From assembly GCA_023396415.1 (NCBI GenBank), contig JAEWWJ010000080.1, positions 1 to 43,618 on the forward strand: a stretch of DNA of 43,618 nucleotides, given 5' to 3'. Origin of the DNA: Bacteroidota bacterium (GTDB lineage Bacteria; Bacteroidota; Bacteroidia; Bacteroidales; F082). The position numbers and the translations under genes are program-made. Position 1 is the first letter of the stretch. The number at the start of each line of letters is the position of its first letter. Below, piece after piece: positions 7,318-16,300 of the stretch. The notes beneath the pieces are model-generated. The model ran no database searches, was not told the origin of the DNA, and saw only the letters and a list, made by a program, of their open reading frames with translations.

Positions 7318-10300
7318 ATGAAAAATTTTGCTTTGTTGTTTATCGGTTTTTTGTTTTTTGGAACAGCTTTTACCCAAACCAATGACTTTGAGAACCCTTC
7401 CGTTGTCAACATCAACAGGATGGAGCCTCATGCTTTTTTCTTTCCACACAGCACCCAAGCAGAGGCGATGAATGCCGAATGGGGAAAATCAACCTTGGTG
7501 CAATCGCTGAATGGCAAGTGGGAGTTTTATTACAGCCCCACCCATGCCGAAAAGCCGGTAGGCTACAGCAGCAAAATCGCAAGCCACATCACGTGGAGCG
7601 AAGTACAAGTGCCCGGAAACATTGAGCTGCAGGGCTATGGCATTCCACGCTATTTGGATGAAGAATATACCTTTGATCCCAATCCTCCTTTTATCCCTGC
7701 CGAAATGTCGTCCGTAGGCATCTATCGCAAAACCATTGATATTCCTTCCAACTGGAACGACAAGCAAGTTGTAGCTCATTTCGGAGCCGCCAACTCGGCC
7801 ATGTATTTGTACGTGAACGGCCAAAAAGTGGGTTACGCCCAAGGTAGCAAATCTCCGGTGGAATTTGATATCACCGCTTTTGTGCAAAAAGGCGAAAATG
7901 TGTTGGTGGCTGAGGTGTTGCGCTACAGTGATGGTAGCTACCTCGAATGTCAAGATTATTGGCGTGTAAGCGGATTGGAACGCGATGTGTATCTTTTGGC
8001 TTATCCCAAAGTTCAACTATTTGATTTTGAAGTTTTTGCTGAACCTGACCTGAATAGCAAGAAAGGCGAATTTACACTCCATGTTCATCTCAAGAATTTC
8101 CTGAAAAGCCAAGCCAAAGCTGTTGTTTCTGTTCAACTTTTAGATGCAGAAGGCAAGAAAATTCTGGATCAAAACAAACAACTGAAGATTGAAAAATCAG
8201 GTCAGTTGAAGGCCAATTTTCATGAATCGTTGGATAACATCACCCTTTGGAGTGCCGAAAACCCTAACCTTTACACCTTAGTGTTAGGCCTTAAAAGTGC
8301 GGCAGGTGAGCAGTGGCAAACGGCACAAGTGGGTTTCAGAAAGGTGGAAATCAAAGCGGGTCAACTGTTGGTGAATGATAAAGCAGTGATGTTGAAAGGC
8401 GTCAATCGCCACGAACATGATCCCGCCACCGGCCGTTATGTGAGCCGTGAAAATATGCTTCACGACATTCAACTGATGAAACAATTGAACATCAACGCGG
8501 TGCGCACGGCGCATTATCCCAATGACCCCTATTGGTACGCGCTGTGCAACACCTACGGATTGTATGTGGTGGATGAGGCCAATATCGAAACCCACGGCCT
8601 GAAAATGCACCCGCAAGGCATCAACTTTTTGAGCGATCATCCCGATTGGGAAAAGGCTTACCTTGATAGAACACAACGCATGGTGGAACGCGATAAAAAC
8701 CATCCGAGTGTGATCATCTGGTCGCTCGGCAATGAATCTGGCGATGGGATCAACTTCCAAAAAACCTACCAATGGATCAAAGAGCGCGACAAAACACGAC
8801 CTGTGCAATACGAAGGGGCCGGCTTGAAGCCGCATACAGATATTTTTAGTCCGATGTACGCCAGGTTTGATAGGGTGATCGGTTATGCAAATGTGTTGCA
8901 AAAACGTCCGATTATTTTGTGCGAATACATGCATGCCATGGGCAACAGCGAAGGTAACCTTGCCGATTATTGGAAACTTTTTGAATCTTATGAGCAAGCA
9001 CAAGGCGGTTTTATCTGGGATTGGGTGGACCAAACTTTTGCCATCAAAAACGAAAAAGGTCTTCCCATTTGGGCTTATGGCGGCGATATGGGCGATCATT
9101 TGTTACCCAACGATTCTAACTTCTGTGCCAACGGTTTGGTAGCTGCCGATCGTAGCTTTCATCCCCATGCCTTTGAAGTTCAAAAAGTGTATCAATCCAT
9201 TCAATTTGAATCTGTCCCCTTTTCCGACCAAGGGATAAAAGTCAAAAATAAGTATGATTTTACTCCTTTAAGCGACTTTGATTTCAGTTGGGAATGGGTA
9301 GTAAATGGCAAAATAATCAATACCGGAAAATGGCCTGAACTATCTACAGCCGCCGGAATGGAAGAAATAATCCATGTCAATTACGGCGATATTCCGGAGA
9401 ATGCAGAAGTGTATTTGAACCTTTCGGCACGCTTGAAATCGCAAAAAGGATTGCTTCCCGCAGGCTGGGTGGTCGCAAGGGAACAACTGTTGGTCAATAG
9501 TGAGTTTGAAGCAGAAAGAGTTGATATTCACGGTGAAACGCATTTTCACCGACAAGGGAACAACATCATTGTTAAAGCTACTGATGTTCAACTTGGTTTT
9601 GATGCGCAAAATGGAACATTGGTCAGCTATGTTGCCAATGGAAAAGAAATGATCCAATCAGGTGCTGTTCCTAATTTCTGGCGTGCCCCTACCGACAATG
9701 ATTTGGGCAACGGCATCAATCTGCAATCGGCTGATTGGAAGCAGTTTGGCCGACAATTGACAACAAAATCCTTTCAAACAGATTCAACCCGGAAGGGAAT
9801 CATGGTGCTGAAATTTGTTTTGGAACATGCCACCGTTCCAGCAGAGGTGACTAAAACATTTACGGTTTTTGCAACCGGCGAAGTGGTAGTTAACTCGCGC
9901 TTTCAGCCCGGTTCAAACGATCTTCCTGAACTTATGAAGGTGGGAAATGAATTCCGCTTGCCGGTCAATTACGTCAATTTCAGTTGGTATGGCCGCGGTC
10001 CTTTTGAGAATTATTGGGATAGAAAATCAGCTGCTTTTGTAGGCGTTTATAACGGCAAAGCAAGCGAACAATACCATCCATACGTTCGGGCACAAGAAAC
10101 CGGCAACAAAACCGATGTCCGTTGGGCGGCACTCACTGACGAAACCGGCAACGGCCTGATGATCAGCGGCGAGGAGGTGTTGAACGTCAACGTCCAGCAG
10201 TTTGACACGGATTTGCTCAACCATATTTCCGAAGAAATACACAACCATGGCGGCAGTATTGTTCCATCAGATATTATTTCCTTGCACATTGACCACCGAC

Positions 10301-10494
10301 AAATGGGCGTTGGCGGCGACAACAGTTGGGGTGCCAGAACCCACGCCGGATACAGTTTGCCGGCAAAGGAGTACAGCTATTCTTATCTGTTGGCACCTCT
10401 TAATAGTCCTCAAAAAGACATCTTTAAACTTTATAGACAGCATCAATTTTTGCTCCAAGAGGCCGAAAAGCTTCAAAAAAATTGGAAACCTTAA
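7318..10494 (+). CDS. Exported GH2 beta-galactosidase (LacZ type)
   Basis: The 1058-residue protein hydrolyses terminal beta-galactosides by a retaining mechanism. A signal peptide (about residues 1-19, ending AFT-QT) puts it in the periplasm or outside, unlike cytoplasmic E. coli LacZ. Domains in order: jelly-roll sugar-binding (about 60-215), Ig-like (220-330), TIM barrel (330-630), a further Ig-like domain, and the beta-galactosidase small-chain domain (about 760-1040). The acid/base Glu473 is in SLGNESGDG and the nucleophile Glu536 in ILCEYMHAMGNS, matching E. coli Glu461 and Glu537. The length is close to LacZ (1023). It probably releases galactose from oligosaccharide brought in by SusCD; the symporter and galactokinase downstream then take the galactose. 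Confidence 0.95.
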   Translation: MKNFALLFIGFLFFGTAFTQTNDFENPSVVNINRMEPHAFFFPHSTQAEAMNAEWGKSTLVQSLNGKWEFYYSPTHAEKPVGYSSKIASHITWSEVQVPGNIELQGYGIPRYLDEEYTFDPNPPFIPAEMSSVGIYRKTIDIPSNWNDKQVVAHFGAANSAMYLYVNGQKVGYAQGSKSPVEFDITAFVQKGENVLVAEVLRYSDGSYLECQDYWRVSGLERDVYLLAYPKVQLFDFEVFAEPDLNSKKGEFTLHVHLKNFLKSQAKAVVSVQLLDAEGKKILDQNKQLKIEKSGQLKANFHESLDNITLWSAENPNLYTLVLGLKSAAGEQWQTAQVGFRKVEIKAGQLLVNDKAVMLKGVNRHEHDPATGRYVSRENMLHDIQLMKQLNINAVRTAHYPNDPYWYALCNTYGLYVVDEANIETHGLKMHPQGINFLSDHPDWEKAYLDRTQRMVERDKNHPSVIIWSLGNESGDGINFQKTYQWIKERDKTRPVQYEGAGLKPHTDIFSPMYARFDRVIGYANVLQKRPIILCEYMHAMGNSEGNLADYWKLFESYEQAQGGFIWDWVDQTFAIKNEKGLPIWAYGGDMGDHLLPNDSNFCANGLVAADRSFHPHAFEVQKVYQSIQFESVPFSDQGIKVKNKYDFTPLSDFDFSWEWVVNGKIINTGKWPELSTAAGMEEIIHVNYGDIPENAEVYLNLSARLKSQKGLLPAGWVVAREQLLVNSEFEAERVDIHGETHFHRQGNNIIVKATDVQLGFDAQNGTLVSYVANGKEMIQSGAVPNFWRAPTDNDLGNGINLQSADWKQFGRQLTTKSFQTDSTRKGIMVLKFVLEHATVPAEVTKTFTVFATGEVVVNSRFQPGSNDLPELMKVGNEFRLPVNYVNFSWYGRGPFENYWDRKSAAFVGVYNGKASEQYHPYVRAQETGNKTDVRWAALTDETGNGLMISGEEVLNVNVQQFDTDLLNHISEEIHNHGGSIVPSDIISLHIDHRQMGVGGDNSWGARTHAGYSLPAKEYSYSYLLAPLNSPQKDIFKLYRQHQFLLQEAEKLQKNWKP

Positions 10495-10549
10495 ATCTAT
10501 TGAGGCGTACTGAAACAAGTAACTTACTTTTGAAATCAAAACCTGAAAA

Positions 10550-11461
10550 ATGATAGACCAAAATAAACCCACACTTGTGATCATGGCTGCCGGAATGGGT
10601 AGCAGATATGGCGGTTTGAAACAAATAGACGGCTTAGGGCCTCATGGCGAAACCTTGATGGAGTATGCCATCTATGATGCGTTGAGCTGCGGTTTCGGGA
10701 AGGTGGTGTTCATCATCCGCAAAAGCATGGAGGTCACTTTTCAAGAAGTTTTTGGCGAAAGATTGTTGTCGCACATCCCTTACGAATTGGTTTTTCAGGA
10801 ACTCGATCATCTCCCCGGTGGCTTTGAAAGTCCTGCCGAAAGGGTCAAACCTTGGGGAACTGCCCATGCTGTTTGGGTGTGTAAAGATGCTGTTCAATCG
10901 CCTTTTGTAGTCATCAATGCCGACGATTTTTATGGTCGTGAGGCGTATCTGAATATCAATCAATACTTTAGTGAGAACAGCGACCCCTTGGCCTACGCCA
11001 TGAATGCCTATCAGTTGGACAAGACTTTGTCGGATTTTGGCAGCGTGACCCGCGGAATCTGCAAGGTGGATGAAAACCAACAGTTGCGCAAGGTGGAGGA
11101 ACATCTGAAGCTGCAACGCAATGCCTTGGGCTTCATTGAAAGTGTTCTCTCCGACAAAACAATCATCATAGCGCCGGAGACTCCTGTTTCAATGAACATT
11201 TGGGCTTTTTATCCAAGTGTTTTCGACTTGCTCGATGAGTTTCTCGTGGGTTTTTTAGAGCAAAATATACATGAACTTAAAGCCGAAGCTTTTACGCCTG
11301 CTTTTGTTGACGCCATCGTGCTGAACCAAAAGGCAAGGGTTCAGGTGCTTACTTCGCAATCCAAATGGTTTGGTGTTACTTATGCCGACGACAAACCCAT
11401 AGTGCAGGCCCTATTGCAGCAATTGGTAGCTCAGGGAACTTATCCATCTCCCTTATTTTAA
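10550..11461 (+). CDS. Sugar-1-phosphate nucleotidyltransferase family protein
   Basis: The 303-residue protein has the Rossmann-like nucleotidyltransferase fold. The nucleotide-binding loop is VIMAAGMGSRYGGLKQ (residues 10-25) and a metal-binding pair, Asp125-Asp126, lies in VINADDFYG. Such enzymes join a sugar 1-phosphate to an NTP, giving a nucleotide sugar and pyrophosphate. It lies 55 bases after the beta-galactosidase gene, with symporter and galactokinase following. With no galT in view, it may turn galactose 1-phosphate into UDP-galactose; that substrate is inferred from position only, and another hexose is possible. A TACTTTTG element at 10525-10532 could be an extra promoter. Confidence 0.85.
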   Translation: MIDQNKPTLVIMAAGMGSRYGGLKQIDGLGPHGETLMEYAIYDALSCGFGKVVFIIRKSMEVTFQEVFGERLLSHIPYELVFQELDHLPGGFESPAERVKPWGTAHAVWVCKDAVQSPFVVINADDFYGREAYLNINQYFSENSDPLAYAMNAYQLDKTLSDFGSVTRGICKVDENQQLRKVEEHLKLQRNALGFIESVLSDKTIIIAPETPVSMNIWAFYPSVFDLLDEFLVGFLEQNIHELKAEAFTPAFVDAIVLNQKARVQVLTSQSKWFGVTYADDKPIVQALLQQLVAQGTYPSPLF

Positions 11462-11511
11462 TTTTCAGCAAAAAGAAATAGACAAAAACATCATCATTAA
11501 TATCATTGGTT

Positions 11512-13152
11512 ATGACTGGATTTCAAACAATTGACTACATCATTTTTGCAGCTTACGGATTAATGATCCTTGGGGTTGGGTTGTGGGTGTCGAGAGGCAA
11601 AAAAGGCGAGAGCAAAAGTGCCGAAGATTATTTTTTGGCTGGCAAAAGTCTTCCTTTTTGGGCCATCGGAGCTTCATTGATTGCTGCCAATATTTCGGCA
11701 GAACAGTTTATCGGCATGTCCGGCTCCGGATTTGCAGTGGGCTTAGCCATAGCCTCTTACGAATGGATGGGTGCCCTTACGCTGATTATTGTGGCCAAGT
11801 TTTTTCTACCTATCTTTATCCGACAGGGGCTTTTCACCATTCCCGAATTCATCGAAAAACGGTTCAACACCAACCTGAAGACGATTCTTGCTATTTTTTG
11901 GATTGCGCTTTTTGTTTTTGTGAATCTCACCTCGGTGCTTTTCCTCGGCGCAAAGGCTTTAGATACGATTTTGGGCACCGGCGATGGCAGTACCATGCTG
12001 GCTTTCATGCTCGGACTGGCCTTTTTTGCAGCGGCTTATTCCATCTGGGGTGGTCTTTCGGCAGTGGCTTGGACGGACGTGATCCAAGTGGTTTTGCTGG
12101 TCGTGGGGGGGTTCATCACCACTTATATCGCCCTATATCATGTCACACCCGATGGTGGCGTTTTGGCGGGCATTGATCATGTGTATCAAACGGCCGGACA
12201 AAAATTCCACATGATTATACAACGCACCGATCCTGAATTTTTAAACCTTCCCGGTATCGGTGTCATCATTGGCGGATTGTGGGTAGCCAACCTCTATTAT
12301 TTTGGCTTTAATCAATATATTATTCAACGGGCACTGGCGGCAAAATCTTTGGGCGAAGCCCAGAAAGGACTTGCTTTTGCAGCCATCCTCAAACTGTTGA
12401 TCCCCATTTTTGTGGTGGCTCCCGGCATTATTGTTTATGTGATGTATATGCAACCGTCCGGAACCACCGTGATTGATGGCGTTCAACAAGTGTTTACCAA
12501 CGCCGACGGTAGCGTCAATTACGACATTTCATATCCCTGGCTCATCAAAACCTTCATTCCGGCAGGCATCAAAGGGCTTGTGGTGGCGGCATTGACGGCT
12601 GCTATTGTTTCGTCGCTGGCCTCCATGCTCAATTCAACGGCTACCATTTTCACCATGGATATTTACAAACCTTATTTTTCAAAGAAAAAAGATGGTTCCG
12701 ATTTGGTAAAGGTAGGTCGTATTTCAGCTATTATAGCGCTGGCGCTCGCTATAGTGATTGCTCCTGCATTGAAAACCATGCCGCAAATGTTTCAATACAT
12801 TCAGGAATATACCGGCGTAGTCAGTCCGGGAATTTTAGCCGTCTTTTTGTTGGGACTTTTCTGGCGACGTACTTCCACAAAGGCTGCCATCATTGGGGTT
12901 TTGAGTTCAATACCGGTGGCATTGCTGCTGAAATTCTTACCCATTGAAATGCCATTTCTCGATCAGATGATGTACACCGGTTTGATCACCATGGTTGTGA
13001 TCGTATTGGTGAGCTTGATGACTTCCAAAACCGACGACGATCCCAAAGCGATCTCGCTTCCGTCGGAAACTTTCAAAACATCAGCCGGTTTTAACATCAT
13101 CGCTTATGCGGTAATGATTGTTCTGGTAATTTTATATACTGTATTTTGGTAA
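11512..13152 (+). CDS. SSS-family sodium/sugar symporter (SGLT-like)
   Basis: The 546-residue integral inner-membrane protein couples sodium entry to sugar uptake. It has about 13-14 hydrophobic helices, starting with IDYIIFAAYGLMILGVGLWV. The segments AEDYFLAGKSLPFWAIGASL and AANISAEQFIGMSGSGFAVG are the conserved start of the solute:sodium symporter family, and the length fits the sugar branch. A TTG lies two codons upstream, but the ATG at 11512 is the natural start. Its place between the nucleotidyltransferase and galactokinase suggests galactose as substrate (inference). Glucose or another hexose cannot be excluded. Confidence 0.92.
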   Translation: MTGFQTIDYIIFAAYGLMILGVGLWVSRGKKGESKSAEDYFLAGKSLPFWAIGASLIAANISAEQFIGMSGSGFAVGLAIASYEWMGALTLIIVAKFFLPIFIRQGLFTIPEFIEKRFNTNLKTILAIFWIALFVFVNLTSVLFLGAKALDTILGTGDGSTMLAFMLGLAFFAAAYSIWGGLSAVAWTDVIQVVLLVVGGFITTYIALYHVTPDGGVLAGIDHVYQTAGQKFHMIIQRTDPEFLNLPGIGVIIGGLWVANLYYFGFNQYIIQRALAAKSLGEAQKGLAFAAILKLLIPIFVVAPGIIVYVMYMQPSGTTVIDGVQQVFTNADGSVNYDISYPWLIKTFIPAGIKGLVVAALTAAIVSSLASMLNSTATIFTMDIYKPYFSKKKDGSDLVKVGRISAIIALALAIVIAPALKTMPQMFQYIQEYTGVVSPGILAVFLLGLFWRRTSTKAAIIGVLSSIPVALLLKFLPIEMPFLDQMMYTGLITMVVIVLVSLMTSKTDDDPKAISLPSETFKTSAGFNIIAYAVMIVLVILYTVFW

Positions 13153-13156
13153 AGAA

Positions 13157-13200
13157 AATCATTATAAATATGAACCTAGTTAATTCATATTGAAATGATT
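13157..13200 (+). repeat. Interrupted inverted repeat between symporter and galactokinase genes
   Basis: AATCATT and AATGATT form the outer arms, ATATGAA and TTCATAT the inner arms, with a 9-base loop. It is A+T-rich and lacks a T run, so it is unlikely to be a terminator. It could shape the galK leader or stabilise the upstream mRNA end. Confidence 0.4.
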
Positions 13201-13217
13201 ATAAAATAATACAACTT

Positions 13218-14393
13218 ATGAATACAACAACTCCTTCTACTTTGAAACGTGTTCAAACCGCGCACGAAAATCGTTTTCAATCTGCTTACAGACTCTTTTC
13301 AGCGCCTGGTCGCATCAATATTATTGGCGAACACACCGACTACAACGATGGTTTTGTGTTGCCGGCAGCCATTGACAAGAAGATTTATCTCACCATCAGC
13401 AAAACGGAGGGAAAAAAAGTAAATCTTTTTGCATTGGATATGGATGAAACAGCGAGTTTTGGCTTTGACGATCAACCGGAAAACCTGCCGCATTGGGCAC
13501 GTTATGTCTATGGTGTGATCAAAGAGCTGGAAGTTCTCGGTTCAAAAGTTTCGGGTTTCGATGCCAGTTTTGGCGGCGATATTCCTGCCGGTGCCGGTTT
13601 GTCGTCTTCGGCTGCCCTTGAAAGTGTTTTTGGCTTTGCCTTGAATCAAATTTTTGACCTCAAACGCAGCACGCTCGAGCTGGCCAAGGTAGGGCAGATG
13701 TCGGAACACCACTACGCCGGCGTGCGTTGCGGCATCATGGATCAGTTTGCTTCATTGCACGGAAAAGCCAATCATGCCATAAAACTCGATTGTAGAAGTC
13801 TGGATTTTGAGTACTTTCCGGTGGAAACGGGCGAATACGAATTTATCTTAACCGATACACATGTCAAGCACAGCTTGGCCGATTCGGCCTATAACAACCG
13901 CCGGGCGAAGTGTGAGGAAGGGGTGCTTATTTTGCAATCACAAATGAATCAGGTACATAGCCTGCGCGATGTGAAAACGAAAGATGTTGAGGCTTTTGCG
14001 TCGTTGATGGGTGAAGAGGTATTTTTGCGCTGTTCTTATGTGACCGAGGAAAACGATCGTGTTGAACAAGCGGCAAAAGCCATGAAAATGAATGATCTCC
14101 ATCGGTTAGGAGAATTAATGTATGCCTCGCATAAGGGTTTACGCGACAAATTTCATGTGAGTTGCAAAGAGTTGGACCTGCTTGTTGATACTGCAAAAAG
14201 TAACCCGGATGTGTTGGGTTCGCGCATGATGGGCGGTGGTTTTGGAGGTTGTACCCTCAGTTTGGTAAAAATAACCGGCATGGATCGGTTTAAACAAAAC
14301 GCCACCCGCGCCTACCAGGAAGCATTTGGGAAAACACCTTCATTTTATCCCATCCATATCAGCAACGGCGCAGAGGAATTGGAGATGATTTAG
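13218..14393 (+). CDS. galK: Galactokinase
   Basis: The 391-residue protein phosphorylates alpha-D-galactose at C1 with ATP, the first committed Leloir step, in the cytoplasm. The galactokinase signature APGRINIIGEHTDYNDG is at about residues 29-45, the GHMP ATP-binding loop PAGAGLSSSAALE at 123-135, the catalytic Asp175 in GIMDQFAS, and the third GHMP motif MMGGGFGGC near the C-terminus. The length agrees with E. coli GalK (382). It is the last gene of the plus-strand galactose cluster, 65 bases after the symporter. No galT, galE or galM follows; the next gene faces it. Confidence 0.96.
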   Translation: MNTTTPSTLKRVQTAHENRFQSAYRLFSAPGRINIIGEHTDYNDGFVLPAAIDKKIYLTISKTEGKKVNLFALDMDETASFGFDDQPENLPHWARYVYGVIKELEVLGSKVSGFDASFGGDIPAGAGLSSSAALESVFGFALNQIFDLKRSTLELAKVGQMSEHHYAGVRCGIMDQFASLHGKANHAIKLDCRSLDFEYFPVETGEYEFILTDTHVKHSLADSAYNNRRAKCEEGVLILQSQMNQVHSLRDVKTKDVEAFASLMGEEVFLRCSYVTEENDRVEQAAKAMKMNDLHRLGELMYASHKGLRDKFHVSCKELDLLVDTAKSNPDVLGSRMMGGGFGGCTLSLVKITGMDRFKQNATRAYQEAFGKTPSFYPIHISNGAEELEMI

Positions 14394-14492
14394 GTTTATA
14401 TTGTTCGAATTGAATGCTTTACAAAACGCTGTTCGGTTTAGTCAATTACTGCGCCGATTGGGGTTGATTGTTTTAAGGTTGAACCTAACCAT

Positions 14493-15131
14493 TCAAAACG
14501 AATACTCTAGACCGAGTTTAAAGCCCAAACTCAGCTTGTCTTCGGGAAAATTTCTATAGTCAGGTCTTTGGGCTCTGAAATGTGGTTTAATTTGATAATT
14601 GATAAAGGGTTTGATATTCAGAGAGATATGATGGTTAATGTTTAACTTCATGGAGTAGCCCGTTGTTAAAGAAGCTCCCAATTGTTGTCCATGATCAATG
14701 TTTTTTTCTTTTATAGGGGAGCGACTTCTATAGCACGATTCAATTGTGTAAGCTGATACTGTGTTAAAAACAACACCAAAAACGATATGATGAGATAGTG
14801 ATTTTTCAGTTAATAATGTATAGGTTAGTAGGATAGGAAAATTCGAGAATTTTGTGATGTAGGAGCGTTTTTCAAGAGAATCAATAGTGATAATATTTGG
14901 TTGATATGTGTAGTTCTTTGTAGCATAGCTATATCCAATACTAACCTTTAATTTTTTGATATGATTTGAAATCAGAAAGGAAAAGGAATGATTGATTGGG
15001 ATGTTCTTGTAGCTATCGAAATAATAATACATATATGCTGCCTCAACTTCAATTGAAGGTTGATTTTTATTCTGACCTGATAAGTGTGTTCCAAATAAAA
15101 CGAAGCATAATAGGAGTAGTAATGTCTTCAT
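14493..15131 (-). CDS. Hypothetical exported protein, probable outer-membrane beta-barrel
   Basis: I do not recognise this 212-residue protein. It has a signal peptide (MKTLLLLLCFVLFGTHLSGQ). The rest alternates polar and aromatic/hydrophobic residues in strand-like stretches (KVSIGYSYATKNYTY, HHISLNIKPFINYQI, LSLGFKLGLEYSF) and ends in Phe, as outer-membrane barrels do. It may form 8-10 strands. It starts one base after the stop of a T9SS sorting-domain remnant on the same strand, so it was probably once the second gene of an operon. Its base composition is richer in A+T than the galactose genes. It converges on galK, and I see no clear terminator in the 99 bases between them. Confidence 0.65.
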   Translation of the reverse strand: MKTLLLLLCFVLFGTHLSGQNKNQPSIEVEAAYMYYYFDSYKNIPINHSFSFLISNHIKKLKVSIGYSYATKNYTYQPNIITIDSLEKRSYITKFSNFPILLTYTLLTEKSLSHHIVFGVVFNTVSAYTIESCYRSRSPIKEKNIDHGQQLGASLTTGYSMKLNINHHISLNIKPFINYQIKPHFRAQRPDYRNFPEDKLSLGFKLGLEYSF

Positions 15132-15132
15132 A

Positions 15133-15335
15133 TTATTGGATGATTAATTTCTCAGTAAAAATAATTGTTTCATTATCTGTAATATAAAGAAAATAAATCC
15201 CTTTGGCATAATTACCAATGTTAATTTCTATACTCGGTGAATTTATTTTTTCTTGGGTATAAACAGTATTTCCAATGTGATTTAATATTTTTAAATTGAA
15301 TTTGTTATGATCAGAAATTAGTGATTCAATTATTT
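15133..15335 (-). pseudogene. Remnant of a T9SS (Por) C-terminal sorting domain
   Basis: Read on the minus strand, this stretch encodes a typical type A T9SS C-terminal domain end: FNLKILNHIGNTVYTQEK, then INIGNYAKGIYFLYI, then TEKLIIQ and stop at 15133-15135. The pattern of an L-x-I/V strand, a G-x-x-V turn, NxxGIYFLxI and a final KLIIQ is characteristic. Upstream the frame is closed by TAA near 15338 and has no ATG, and only about 150 bases separate it from the next gene, so the body of the secreted protein is missing. It is therefore a deletion remnant that still abuts the following gene by one base. A sequencing or assembly deletion is the alternative. Confidence 0.75.
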
Positions 15336-15451
15336 ATAATTTTTGTCATGTACTAAAGTGGAACGCATATTTGTTTTGACGTGTTAAAGTTATAACAACA
15401 ATCGTCTTTTGTAAAGTTTTTTTTCTGGAAGTGCTTTTCTCTAAAAACATA

Positions 15452-15459
15452 TACCTTTG
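15452..15459 (+). promoter_or_regulatory. -7 promoter element of the methyltransferase gene
   Basis: TACCTTTG fits TAnnTTTG and lies 23 bases before the ATG at 15483. No clear -33 box is seen. Confidence 0.45.
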
Positions 15460-15482
15460 CAAACATTCCAAATTGAATAAAC

Positions 15483-16292
15483 ATGAATAGAGCTCATTTG
15501 TCAAATTTGCTTAGGAAATTCCGATTAATTTTTTTTACCGACCAAATCAGATATTATATCGAGAAATATAAAAACAAGAAGGTAAACGACGCTTTCAAAC
15601 AACAATATCCCGAAATAGTATTGCCACCCGATTATCTTATTTATGAAGCGTTTCAATTGAATTACCAAAAGTATTATTGGGATAGTAGGGAAACGGCAGA
15701 ATGGTTGAAAAATCATTTTGAGAAACACATTATTTTGAAAAATTTAAATATACTTGATTGGGGTTGCGGTCCGGGAAGAATAATAAGGCATCTGCCCGAA
15801 GTAATTGGAAATGATTGCACCTATTTTGGAACCGACTATAATGAAAAAACAATTGAATGGTGCAGCAAGCATTTACAGGATATTCAATTTAACAAGAATA
15901 CTTTAGCGGCTGAATTGCCTTATAAGGATAACTTTTTTGATGTTATCTACGGCATTTCGATTTTTACACACCTCTCGGAACAAATGCATTTCGATTGGTA
16001 TGCAGAGCTTTATAGAGTGCTTAAACAAGGTGGAATAATGCTGCTTACTACCCAAGGAAATAATTTCAAGGCAAAACTATCAGATTCCGAAGTTAAAATA
16101 TTCAATAATAACGCGTTAGTTGTTCGTGGGAAGGTAAAAGAAGGCCATCGAACTTTTTCTGCTTTTCAACCAAAGGGTTTTATGCTTGATCTATTTGCAA
16201 ATGGTGAAGTGTTGGAACATATTGAATTGAAGCCGGGTAACGGAAAAATCTTGCCTCAAGATGTGTGGATCGTTCGTAAACCCACGATTTAG
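15483..16292 (+). CDS. Class I SAM-dependent methyltransferase
   Basis: The 269-residue protein carries a Rossmann methyltransferase domain at about residues 85-195. Motif I is ILDWGCGPGRIIRHLPE, motif II contains the acidic residue in YFGTDYNEKTIEW, and the post-motifs are FFDVIYGISIFTHLSEQ and LYRVLKQGGIMLLTTQ (Methyltransf_11/25 type). The substrate is not indicated; such enzymes often act on surface sugars or small metabolites. It stands alone on the plus strand in an A+T-rich stretch, with opposite-strand genes on both sides, which suggests acquired DNA. It is no close relative of the second methyltransferase in the window at 35593-36417. Confidence 0.85.
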   Translation: MNRAHLSNLLRKFRLIFFTDQIRYYIEKYKNKKVNDAFKQQYPEIVLPPDYLIYEAFQLNYQKYYWDSRETAEWLKNHFEKHIILKNLNILDWGCGPGRIIRHLPEVIGNDCTYFGTDYNEKTIEWCSKHLQDIQFNKNTLAAELPYKDNFFDVIYGISIFTHLSEQMHFDWYAELYRVLKQGGIMLLTTQGNNFKAKLSDSEVKIFNNNALVVRGKVKEGHRTFSAFQPKGFMLDLFANGEVLEHIELKPGNGKILPQDVWIVRKPTI

Positions 16293-16300
16293 TTGTTTTC

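Noticed and set aside
8284..9099. Long open frame on the minus strand inside the beta-galactosidase gene
   Set aside because: It lies wholly opposite the conserved GH2 barrel and has no recognisable content.
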